A DNA stretch of 64,000 nt from Sandaracinaceae bacterium (GTDB lineage Bacteria > Myxococcota_A > Polyangia > Polyangiales > JADJQN01): the NCBI GenBank assembly GCA_016712745.1, contig JADJQN010000003.1, positions 1,240,001 through 1,304,000 of the forward strand. Direction: 5' to 3'. Positions within the stretch are counted from its first letter, which is position 1. Each line of letters begins with the position of its first letter. Below, in pieces: positions 36,787 through 44,931 of this stretch. A program made the translations under genes and the position numbers. The notes under the pieces were generated by a model. The model made no database searches. It was not told the DNA's origin and saw only the letters and a program-made list of their open reading frames with translations.

Positions 36787-37266
36787 ATGAGAATTCTCAC
36801 GGCTTTGCTGGCGAGTGCCTTGTTTATGTCCGGTTGCGACGACGTGACGGCGCTCGATCCGCACTACGCGACGCCCGAGCGCACGATCGAGACGATGCTC
36901 CGCGCCTATGGGCTTGAGCACGTGTCGCCGGACGAAGGGCGCAGAATGCGACGCGCGGGACAGTTGCATCTGCGCAATGCCGATTCGTACCACGCGTGTT
37001 TTGACCGCTTTCAAGGCGCCGGCGATGAGGCGCTCGCGGGCTACGTTGTCGGCTCGGTGGTGGAGAATCGTGACGCGTTGCGAACTTCGATCGCCAGTGA
37101 CAAGGCGCGCGTGATGGCGGCGCAGGGGGCGCCAGTCGTTCTTTACAAACGACGCGGGGGCTGGCGCATCTCACTTGATGAAAGCGTTCCAGAACCTTAC
37201 CGCGGGCAGCTTCTCGAGGTGGCTCGTCGTGCAGGCGAGCGCGCGCGCGCTCAAGGCGCGTACTGA
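36787..37266 (+). CDS. Small lipoprotein, function unknown
   Basis: The 159-residue product begins MRILTALLASALFMSGC, a lipoprotein signal with Cys17. The mature part (DPHYATPERTIETMLRAYGLEHVS) has a helical start typical of small envelope proteins with a TPEaTi motif, and no known domain. ATG 36787 is used; the frame extends upstream to 36697 but that part has no signal-like logic. It is convergent with the SUI1 gene (5 nt between stops). Confidence 0.7.
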   Translation: MRILTALLASALFMSGCDDVTALDPHYATPERTIETMLRAYGLEHVSPDEGRRMRRAGQLHLRNADSYHACFDRFQGAGDEALAGYVVGSVVENRDALRTSIASDKARVMAAQGAPVVLYKRRGGWRISLDESVPEPYRGQLLEVARRAGERARAQGAY

Positions 37267-37271
37267 AGCTT

Positions 37272-37664
37272 TCAGCTTCCGCGCACGATTTTGGTGACGC
37301 CTTTCTGAGTGAGCCAGGTGCAAGCGCGATCGACTTGCTCGCCTTGCAAGACGACGAGATCCTCTTCCACGCGCGCGCCGCATCCGAGAGCTTTCTTCAT
37401 TTCCGCACACGTGCTTTCAAGCAAACTGCGCGAGAGACCCTGCACGAGGGTCACGGTCTTTCCTCCGTGCCCCTTGCGTTCCTTTTTCACCACCACTTTG
37501 CCAAGCGCGGCGAACGGCGAAGGTTTGGGCGAAGCCGACTTCGCTTCGGGTGCGATGGTCTTGTCGCCCAAAGGCAGCTGGTTCTGGAGCGATACGAGCG
37601 CGGCAAAAGGGTTGGTCGTTAGCGCCTTGCCGTCGGAAACGATTTTCTCAGTCTTCTTTTTCAT
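37272..37664 (-). CDS. SUI1/YciH-family translation initiation factor
   Basis: The 130-residue protein has a variable N-terminal third (about 1-50) and a C-terminal SUI1 fold with KKERKGHGGKTVTLVQG and LVVLQGEQVDRACTWLTQKG, resembling bacterial YciH and eukaryotic eIF1. In bacteria this family is thought to affect start-codon fidelity. It lies downstream of the DUF2723 glycosyltransferase with 35 nt between. Confidence 0.88.
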   Translation of the reverse strand: MKKKTEKIVSDGKALTTNPFAALVSLQNQLPLGDKTIAPEAKSASPKPSPFAALGKVVVKKERKGHGGKTVTLVQGLSRSLLESTCAEMKKALGCGARVEEDLVVLQGEQVDRACTWLTQKGVTKIVRGS

Positions 37665-37699
37665 GCGGGATGCTCATCCCCTCGGGTGCGAGTGTGCGC

Positions 37700-39583
37700 T
37701 CAGCGTGGATGCGTTTCCAAAAAGCGTGTGACGTCGATTCGACCACGGTGCGTTTCGTCATTCACCATCGACTGCAGAGCGAGCAGCGAACGATCGATCG
37801 GATCGAGTGCCAGCGCTCGATCAAGCGAGGCGGTCGCACCAATACGATCTCCAACGGATGCGTAGTAGAGGGCGTCGGTGTAATGCGTCCAAAGCAACAC
37901 GGAGCGGGTCTCCGGCTCAGCGACCCCGCGACCAAGGCGTGTGTACAAACGCTGAAGCGTGCGCTGGCGACTTGCGCGACCGACGTGCTCGTCCGTTTCG
38001 GAGCTTCCATCCGCGAGCACCTCGTACATGCCGCCAGCCGGAACAAGCGTGCCCATCGCTTCTGCAGACAGGCGCAGATCGAGCTCGACAAAGACCGGGC
38101 GATCGGATGCGAGACTTTGAAGCTCACCAGCGCGGAGCTGGCCGTCGAGTAGATAGCCCCGCAGGAGGGGCGCGACATCGGGATCGCGCGTAATCAACTC
38201 ATCGACCATCCCGGGGTAAGTAAGAAATGGAACGGGAATGAGGGTGAGGTCGGGCCGAACGCGATCGCTCGCTTCGCTCCCCCAATGGCGAAATATCGTG
38301 CCCGGCGCGTGCGCGAGAACGACAGCGCCATAAGGAAGCTCACGTCGCCGGGCGTCGTCGAAATCATCGGTGGCCGAAAAGCGGGCGAGTGATACTTGAC
38401 GCGAGGTACGTTGCGCCTCCATCGCGCAAAAGATGCAAAGCGCTAACACAACGAGAACGGCGCTCTTGCTCGCGCCGCGCGTTTCAGTCGTGCCGAGAAG
38501 CGAGAGCAGTTTGGCGACGAAGGCCGCGGCGAGAGCTGCCACAGCGCCGAACGCAGGCATCAGGTAACCGAGCGCGTCAGGATTGGACCGAACAAATCCC
38601 AGCCATGCGCGTGCGACGAACGTGAAGAGCAACACGCTTCCCCACACCCAGCCGAGACGTCGCGCGCCGGGAAGACGTACCAAGACGTAGAGCCCTACGA
38701 CCGCCAGCAGGAGTGGGACAACGTGCATCGTGTCGACCATGTGCACGAGCACATCGAGAAAGCGTTCGCCCATGGGCTGCGGTGTCGAGCCCGACGACTT
38801 TTGAAATGCCTGTGCGCTAACGACCCAAAAGATGCGCGAAAGATCTGTCGGCGCCCCGAGATTCGGAATAGGCGCACGGGCCGCGCGCAACGGCAAGTAA
38901 AGGTACGTTGCAAGCCCCACCAAGGTGCTAGCGGAAGCGAGCAGTAAGGCACGTGCTCCGCGCACACGATGAACACGTGCGAGCGTTGGCGCTAAGACCG
39001 GCAACAAAAGGAACGCGAGGAAGTGGTGGTTGGCGAGTGCAAGGCCAATGCACAGGCACGCGGTGTAAAGAGGGCGCACATCGTTGGTTGGCCACTCGGC
39101 TTCAAGATGCACGATGCGCTCGATCGCAACGAATGCGAGGCAGGCGTGCAACGCATAAACCTCAGGGCGAATGGCTTGCAACCAAAAGCCCGGTGAACAC
39201 GTACAGAGCCATGACGCGCACAAGGCGAGCGGCAAGGAGATCCACCCACTGGTAATCCCCATTGCGCGCACCGTGGTTTCGATCGCGCGAAAGAGCGCTG
39301 CCGCGCCAACCGCGGCGAAGATCGCCGACACGCACGCCACGCGAAACGCCATCGGGCCAATTGGAAAGAAAGTCAGAATGTGAGCGACGAGCGCGCTCAG
39401 CGGATGCCCTGGTGGGTGCGCGATGCCCAGGTTGCGAGCGGCCGCGACGAACTCCCCCGAGTCGAGCCAATAATCATACGCGGATGCAGTGGCGAAATAG
39501 CTCGCCAATGGCACGCCGCACGCGAGTCCCTGCGCGATGAAGCGCACCGTTGGCAGATCCTTGGCTTTCGGCAGCAGCCCCAT
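37700..39583 (-). CDS. DUF2723 (GT117-like) membrane glycosyltransferase
   Basis: The 627-residue product has about ten transmembrane segments in its first 400 residues and the signature LDSGEFVAAARNLGIAHPPGHPLSALVAH, which marks DUF2723 (a PMT-like family). Such proteins transfer sugars from lipid carriers to proteins or lipids across the membrane. The final ~200 residues form a soluble part of unclear role. ATG 39583 is favoured over the TTG at 39613; no clear ribosome binding site decides. Confidence 0.82.
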   Translation of the reverse strand: MGLLPKAKDLPTVRFIAQGLACGVPLASYFATASAYDYWLDSGEFVAAARNLGIAHPPGHPLSALVAHILTFFPIGPMAFRVACVSAIFAAVGAAALFRAIETTVRAMGITSGWISLPLALCASWLCTCSPGFWLQAIRPEVYALHACLAFVAIERIVHLEAEWPTNDVRPLYTACLCIGLALANHHFLAFLLLPVLAPTLARVHRVRGARALLLASASTLVGLATYLYLPLRAARAPIPNLGAPTDLSRIFWVVSAQAFQKSSGSTPQPMGERFLDVLVHMVDTMHVVPLLLAVVGLYVLVRLPGARRLGWVWGSVLLFTFVARAWLGFVRSNPDALGYLMPAFGAVAALAAAFVAKLLSLLGTTETRGASKSAVLVVLALCIFCAMEAQRTSRQVSLARFSATDDFDDARRRELPYGAVVLAHAPGTIFRHWGSEASDRVRPDLTLIPVPFLTYPGMVDELITRDPDVAPLLRGYLLDGQLRAGELQSLASDRPVFVELDLRLSAEAMGTLVPAGGMYEVLADGSSETDEHVGRASRQRTLQRLYTRLGRGVAEPETRSVLLWTHYTDALYYASVGDRIGATASLDRALALDPIDRSLLALQSMVNDETHRGRIDVTRFLETHPR

Positions 39584-39650
39584 CGCGCCCGCATCTTCGG
39601 TGGCTGGCCCCAACGCGTCAATTCATCGGCGCATGATAGGGTTTCTCGCG

Positions 39651-39908
39651 ATGGACGATCGGACGCGCCCGAGCCTGCCGACCTTCTTCAAGGTGCTGTG
39701 CATCGTGGCTCTGATCCACAGTTCACTCAGCTTTTGTTGTGTCGCGGGGTCGAGCGCGTCGCATCTGCTCTCGGGCTTTCAGCAGCGCATGGTCGACACG
39801 ACCGTTGCGATCGTGGGTGGCTTCGCGTGGCTTGCGTTAAAGATTGCGTACTACGTAGTGACGATGATTCAGGCTCGCAAACCCGAAATCCGTCAGCTCA
39901 TGTCCTGA
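39651..39908 (+). CDS. Small two-helix membrane protein, unknown
   Basis: The 85-residue product has two predicted membrane segments (about residues 12-33 and 48-68, KVLCIVALIHSSLSFCCVAG and VAIVGGFAWLALKIAYYVV). ATG 39651 is used; it is preceded by AGGG 10 nt upstream. An alternative ATG lies at 39633. No family is recognised. It is divergent from the glycosyltransferase and convergent with the next gene. Confidence 0.5.
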   Translation: MDDRTRPSLPTFFKVLCIVALIHSSLSFCCVAGSSASHLLSGFQQRMVDTTVAIVGGFAWLALKIAYYVVTMIQARKPEIRQLMS

Positions 39909-39912
39909 CGCA

Positions 39913-40518
39913 TCACCAAGGAGACGGCGCGGCGCTCACGCCTTCTTGAGCGAGTGCCACATCGTGGGCAAGAGCATTGACGCGCGCTGCCCAATCCCAC
40001 GCGCCATAGTCAGCAAGCGGTATCGCTGCAATGCCCCGCACGTTGTGCTCCAAGCGATCGCACATGGTGTGGCCGTATTCGAGCGCGCGCTCGTGACTCT
40101 GGCGCCCCGGCATTCCCTCAAGTGCCGCGGCGTAGGTTTCAGGGCAGCGTGTGTGCGCGGCATCGAACGCCGACATGAGGCGATCTTCCCTTGCCGCACT
40201 GCGCGTCACGCGCACGACACCGAACATATTGAAACGGTACCAACTGAGATTATCAAGCGCCGCATTGCACTGCACATCGAGACCTTCGTGCAGCGCCCCG
40301 CTTACGAGCGCAGCGTCGCTTTCGTAGACGGTGCGCAAAACCTCCATGGAGAAGTCGGTGGCCAAGGCCGCGCGGATCATCGTGCAGCTTTGAGCGACGG
40401 TCTTCTTCGAGCGGATGTTTCGTTCGATGTTGTACGCGACGAATGTAACGCCAAGCACAGCGAGCATGCTGCCCAAGGCGAGCGTCAGTTTGATCTGGCT
40501 TTTGCGCCGCGCGTCCAT
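39913..40518 (-). CDS. Single-pass membrane protein, unknown
   Basis: The 201-residue product has a short basic N-terminus, one membrane helix at about 10-30 (LTLALGSMLAVLGVTFVAYN) and a periplasmic-looking helical domain with Cys residues (Cys45, Cys83 and others). No motif is recognised. It is divergent from the GH92 gene (54 nt), so the two may share regulatory sequence. Confidence 0.55.
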   Translation of the reverse strand: MDARRKSQIKLTLALGSMLAVLGVTFVAYNIERNIRSKKTVAQSCTMIRAALATDFSMEVLRTVYESDAALVSGALHEGLDVQCNAALDNLSWYRFNMFGVVRVTRSAAREDRLMSAFDAAHTRCPETYAAALEGMPGRQSHERALEYGHTMCDRLEHNVRGIAAIPLADYGAWDWAARVNALAHDVALAQEGVSAAPSPW

Positions 40519-40572
40519 CGCCCGGCGTTTAGCACATCTCGTGAATGGCGCCGAATGATCCTATGATGCAGC

Positions 40573-42858
40573 GTGCTCTTTCGCTCCGTGATTGTGATCG
40601 GGTCAACGTTGCTACTCGCTGCGTGCTCGAACGCAGACTCCGTGCTGCAGAGCGATGCAGGAGTCGATCTGGGGGAGCCCGAATCCGTGGCAGCGCACGC
40701 TCCCTACGTCGATTACGTCAATCCGTTCATCGGGACCGGAGGCTTGGGTTATGGCACGGGCAGCGCCTACCCGGGACCTCAGCTTCCTTTCGGCCTAGCC
40801 AAGCCCGGCCCCGACACGTCCAACAACGGAACAGCTCCAAGTTTTGCGCACTGCAGTGGCTATTCGTACGGCGACTCGCACATCGACGCGTTCAGTCACA
40901 CGCGCATGCATGGTACGGGCATCGTTGACTACACGGTGGTCTCGCTGATGCCGACCGTGGGCATGTCGAGCGCGAAGACCAATGAGAGTGGGTACCGCTC
41001 GCGCTTCATGCATCAAACCGAAGAGGCGTCACCTGGCTACTACGCAGTCACGTTGGCAGATACGAGCGTTCGCGTTGAGCTCACTGCCACGGCGCACGTC
41101 GGCATCCATCGATGGACATTTCCTGCGAACAGCGACGCGGTGGTGGTGTTCGACAACGCTCACGCTGCGTCCGACGTGGAAGTCATCGATGCACAAATAC
41201 GCGTGGACCGCGCGTCTCACGAGCTCAGCGGCTATGCGCATTTTCAAGGCGGCTACTCAGGAAGGTTCGGGGGAATGCCGGTCTATTTCGCGGCGCGTTT
41301 CAGCGAACCCTTCATTCGTTTTGGCGTTTGGCAGGACGGCGAACTCGTCGATAACGAAACGGCGCGTGACGGCGCCAGCACCGGTGCATACGTTGCATTC
41401 GATGTAAGCGATGGCTCGCCGATCGAAGGGGCGGTCGCGATTTCATTCGTGGACGTCGACCACGCCCGCATGAACCTGCTTGCAGAAGCGATGCCGATCG
41501 ACTTTGACGCCTCTCGTGCCAGCGCGACACGAGAGTGGGAAGCACGCCTTGCCAAGGTAGAGCTTGCGGGTCGCTATTCATCGGACTTCGAGCGCTTCTA
41601 CTCGGCGCTCTACCACACGCTTTTGATGCCGACGTTGGCGATGGATGTGGACAAGAGCTACCGCGGAATGGATCGCGAGGTGCACGTCGCATCCGATTTT
41701 CGCTACTACACCGACTTCTCTCTCTGGGACACCTTCCGCACGGAGCATCCTTTGCTCACGCTTCTTTATCCGACTGAGCAGCGCGACATGTTGAAGTCGA
41801 TGATCGCGATGGCGAACGACGGCGGCTACATCGATCGCTGGCCACTGGGCATCGGTTACACAGGCGGAATGGTTGGCGAAAGCGCAGCGATCGTCTTTGC
41901 CGACAGCGTGGCCAAGGGCATTGATGATATCGATGTCCGCGCTGCATACGAGGCGCTGCGAAGTACTGCGATGGGACCTGTTCCAGCGGGCGCGCGCTAC
42001 GGCGGGCGCGACGGCATCGAAGACTATCTGGCTCTTGGCTACGTGCCGAGCGAAACCGGTGGCGGCAGCACCTCGAAGACCCTCGAATACGCGTACGACG
42101 ACTTCGCGCTCGCGAGGCTTTCGGAGTTTCTGGGCGAGTCGAGTGACCAAGATCTCTTCGATGTTCGCGCGCGGAACTACCGCAATAGCTACGACGCTGC
42201 GCAAGGCTTCATGGTCGCCCGCTCGCGAGACGGAACGTTTAGCGAACTTGAAAGCGCTATCGCATGGACCGACGACTACACCGAAGGTGATGCCTGGCAG
42301 TACGTCTGGTACGCGCCGCATGATCTTAGTGGGCTCACCGAGCTACTCGGTGGGCGCGACGTCGTTCTTGCGCGCCTCGATGACTTCTTTGCGCGTTCAA
42401 TGCGAGCGGCCCGCACGGCCGGTCCCGACCCCTACTATTGGCACGGCAACGAACCCGATTTGCACGCAGCGTTCATGTACTCAAAGCTCGGATCTCTGTC
42501 GCGCACTGCTGAGATTACGCGCTGGATTTTGGCGTCGCGTTACGGCAATGACGAAGCAGGCCTGCCAGGCAATGACGACGCGGGCACGATGAGCGCCTGG
42601 TTCGTATTCGCGTCTGCTGGCATCTATCCAATCGCGGCAACGCCGCAGTATCTCCTGGCAAGTCCAATATTCACTCGTGTTTCTATGCATTTAGCGGAAG
42701 GCGATCTCACCATTGAGGCGCCGCTTGCAAGCGAAGCTGCTCTCTATCCGACCTCCGTGTTTCTTGATGGCGTGCCGGTTTCTGACGCCCGCGTGATGCA
42801 TGAAGCCATCACCGGGGGCTCACACACATTGCACTTTGAAATGCAGAACGCGCCGTAG
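40573..42858 (+). CDS. GH92 alpha-mannosidase-type lipoprotein
   Basis: GH92 enzymes are Ca2+-dependent exo-alpha-mannosidases that trim mannose from glycans. The 761-residue product has a lipoprotein signal (LLLAAC) and an Asp/Glu-rich linker before family hallmarks YVNPFIGTGGLGYGTGSAYPGPQLPFGLAKPGPD, DAFSHTRMHGTG, and the later YIDRWPLGIGYTGGMVGESAA and GNDDAGTMSAWFVF that hold catalytic acids. The GTG at 40573 starts the signal peptide; nearby ATGs are in other frames. It probably acts at the outer surface, releasing mannose from prey or polymers; substrate not proven. Confidence 0.88.
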   Translation: MLFRSVIVIGSTLLLAACSNADSVLQSDAGVDLGEPESVAAHAPYVDYVNPFIGTGGLGYGTGSAYPGPQLPFGLAKPGPDTSNNGTAPSFAHCSGYSYGDSHIDAFSHTRMHGTGIVDYTVVSLMPTVGMSSAKTNESGYRSRFMHQTEEASPGYYAVTLADTSVRVELTATAHVGIHRWTFPANSDAVVVFDNAHAASDVEVIDAQIRVDRASHELSGYAHFQGGYSGRFGGMPVYFAARFSEPFIRFGVWQDGELVDNETARDGASTGAYVAFDVSDGSPIEGAVAISFVDVDHARMNLLAEAMPIDFDASRASATREWEARLAKVELAGRYSSDFERFYSALYHTLLMPTLAMDVDKSYRGMDREVHVASDFRYYTDFSLWDTFRTEHPLLTLLYPTEQRDMLKSMIAMANDGGYIDRWPLGIGYTGGMVGESAAIVFADSVAKGIDDIDVRAAYEALRSTAMGPVPAGARYGGRDGIEDYLALGYVPSETGGGSTSKTLEYAYDDFALARLSEFLGESSDQDLFDVRARNYRNSYDAAQGFMVARSRDGTFSELESAIAWTDDYTEGDAWQYVWYAPHDLSGLTELLGGRDVVLARLDDFFARSMRAARTAGPDPYYWHGNEPDLHAAFMYSKLGSLSRTAEITRWILASRYGNDEAGLPGNDDAGTMSAWFVFASAGIYPIAATPQYLLASPIFTRVSMHLAEGDLTIEAPLASEAALYPTSVFLDGVPVSDARVMHEAITGGSHTLHFEMQNAP

Positions 42859-42906
42859 TTACGCAGCTTTCCTCGTGCCGTTGCGAACCTGTTGTACGCT
42901 TGGTGC

Positions 42907-43659
42907 ATGGCGACGCGTACCTTTGTGATCGGCGATATCCATGGAGACTTGGATCAGCTCTTCGCGTTGTTGGGTCGCATGCCGACTCTCAATGCCGACG
43001 ACAAAGTCGTCTTCCTTGGCGATTACGTGGATCGCGGTCCCGATTCCTCGAAGGTAGTTGAGTACGTGCGCAAAGTGATGCCCGACGAGTCGCCTGCCGA
43101 CATTGTGGCGCTGCGCGGCAATCACGAGGACGCGTGGTTGCGCGTGATCGATCGCGGTTTTCCCGAGTTCGTCATGCCCCCAACAAACGGCGCGCTCGCG
43201 TGTATGCGCTCCTATACGAGTGGTCCTGTGCCGGCCTTGGACGAAACGCCTACACCTGCAGAAGCAGACATCCTTTTCTCGGGAGCCTTCTTTCCTGAAG
43301 AGCACGTGTCGTGGTTTCAGTCGCTGCCGTATTTTCACGAAGACGAGCATGCGATCTACGTTCACGCGGGCTTGCCGCGCAAAGAGGGACGTTTTTTGCA
43401 CCCATCGGAAGTCGAGCCGCGGAACATTCTACTTTGGCTGCGCACCGAAGCGTTCTTTCGCGAATACCGAGGCAAGCGCGTCGTTGTTGGGCACACAACG
43501 ACCGACTGCCTTCCGCCCGAGCTCTCCTCGTACACGCCCGACGATCCCACCGACTTATGGGCCGGTGACTCCGTCGTCGCGCTGGACACGGGATGCGGCA
43601 AAGGCGGGTTTTTGACCGCGCTCGAACTGCCCGAACTACGCGTCTACGAATCCCGTTAG
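42907..43659 (+). CDS. PPP-family serine/threonine phosphatase-like enzyme
   Basis: The 250-residue product has the three metal-binding motifs of PPP phosphatases: GDIHGD (residues 9-14), GDYVDRG and RGNHEDAW, plus later VHAGLP and GHTTT. It may be a protein phosphatase or a diadenosine tetraphosphatase-like enzyme. ATG 42907 is preferred to 42892 because the core starts immediately after. A two-gene gap separates it from a Ser/Thr kinase, but linkage is speculative. Confidence 0.86.
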   Translation: MATRTFVIGDIHGDLDQLFALLGRMPTLNADDKVVFLGDYVDRGPDSSKVVEYVRKVMPDESPADIVALRGNHEDAWLRVIDRGFPEFVMPPTNGALACMRSYTSGPVPALDETPTPAEADILFSGAFFPEEHVSWFQSLPYFHEDEHAIYVHAGLPRKEGRFLHPSEVEPRNILLWLRTEAFFREYRGKRVVVGHTTTDCLPPELSSYTPDDPTDLWAGDSVVALDTGCGKGGFLTALELPELRVYESR

Positions 43660-43789
43660 GCGTGAAGCTTTGGGTCAGGGTGTGAAGGTGCTTGCCCAAC
43701 GAGCGACGGACGCCACCAAAAAACGATGTGGTTTCGCGTTTGCGGAGCCGGCACGCCGCTCGCAATAGACCTCGTCATCGGAGGTAGTT

Positions 43790-44923
43790 ATGGGCTTCAT
43801 CAGCATCCTGCTCTTGGTGGCAGTCGCGACCGCGTGGGCGGTGCTCGCCGTAGTCTCGGTCTGGCGCGTGGTTGCAAAGACCGAGGTGCATACGGCGAAA
43901 CTCGAATCGGTCAGCGTCCTGAAGCCCTTGTGTGGGGTCGACGAAGATCTCGAGGCCAATCTCCGAAGCTTCTTCGAGCAAGATCACCCCTCGTTCGAGA
44001 TTGTCTTTGGCATCGAAGGAAGCCGCGATCCAGCACTTGCACTCGTAACGCGAATGCAAAACGAGTTTCCGCACGTTCGATCGACCGTTGTCGTGCACGA
44101 AGGTGGCTTTGGTATCAATCCAAAGATGAGCAATCTGCGCGCAATGCTCGAGCACGTAAGTAACGATCTCATCCTCATTAGTGATTCCAACGTTCGGGCG
44201 CCCGCTCACTACCTGCGTGAAATGGGTGGACAGATGGCAGAGCCCGGCGTTGGCCTCGTCACCAACATCTTTGCGGGCACAGGCGAAGAGAGCATTGGAG
44301 CTGCGCTCGAGAATTTGCATCTGAACAGCACGATTGCCGCGGGTGTTGCCGCATCCAACGAAGTCCTTTTGCACCCTGCGGTGGTTGGAAAATCGATGGT
44401 GTTCCATCGAAGCCACCTCGAGAAGCTGGGCGGCTTTGCAACGGTCGCCGATGTGCTTGCCGAGGACTACGTGATCGGTCGCATGTTCCACGAAGCGGGG
44501 ATGCACGTTCGTCTGGCCCGCACACCGCTGCAAAACGTCGTGCGCGAAACGTCGGTAAAGAGCTTTGTGATGCGGCAGGTAAGGTGGGGCATGATCCGCG
44601 TTCGCTTGGTGCCCCTTGCGTTTGTGCTCGAGCCCCTGGCAAGCCCGCTCTTTGTTGCATGCGTATGCGCGATGCTCGGCGCTCCGCTGATCTCCACTTT
44701 CGCGTGGGCGCTACTAACGACAGTGCTGCGTGACTACGCGATCTGGACGTTGCTACGAGGCCGAGCAGGTTTTCTGCGCGCAATGCCCCTTGTTCTTGTG
44801 CGCGACAGTCTGGTCTTCGCAGCGTGGGTCATTGCCATCTTCGCAAAGCACGTGACCTGGCGCGGCAAGCGTGTGCGTGTGAGTGCGGGCACACGCCTGT
44901 ACATCGAGCGCCCGGCGTACTGA
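43790..44923 (+). CDS. GT21-like (ceramide glucosyltransferase/HpnI type) glycosyltransferase
   Basis: The 377-residue membrane enzyme has an N-terminal helix, then VSVLKPLCGVDEDLEANLRSF, the Asp motifs LISDSNVRAP and ADVLAEDYVIG, and QVRWG, the (Q/R)xxRW site, followed by several C-terminal membrane helices. This matches GT21, which includes ceramide glucosyltransferase and the hopanoid-pathway enzyme HpnI. It likely adds a sugar to a lipid. A GGAGG 6 nt before the ATG gives a strong start. No hpn genes are adjacent. Confidence 0.85.
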   Translation: MGFISILLLVAVATAWAVLAVVSVWRVVAKTEVHTAKLESVSVLKPLCGVDEDLEANLRSFFEQDHPSFEIVFGIEGSRDPALALVTRMQNEFPHVRSTVVVHEGGFGINPKMSNLRAMLEHVSNDLILISDSNVRAPAHYLREMGGQMAEPGVGLVTNIFAGTGEESIGAALENLHLNSTIAAGVAASNEVLLHPAVVGKSMVFHRSHLEKLGGFATVADVLAEDYVIGRMFHEAGMHVRLARTPLQNVVRETSVKSFVMRQVRWGMIRVRLVPLAFVLEPLASPLFVACVCAMLGAPLISTFAWALLTTVLRDYAIWTLLRGRAGFLRAMPLVLVRDSLVFAAWVIAIFAKHVTWRGKRVRVSAGTRLYIERPAY

Positions 44924-44931
44924 TCGCGCAG

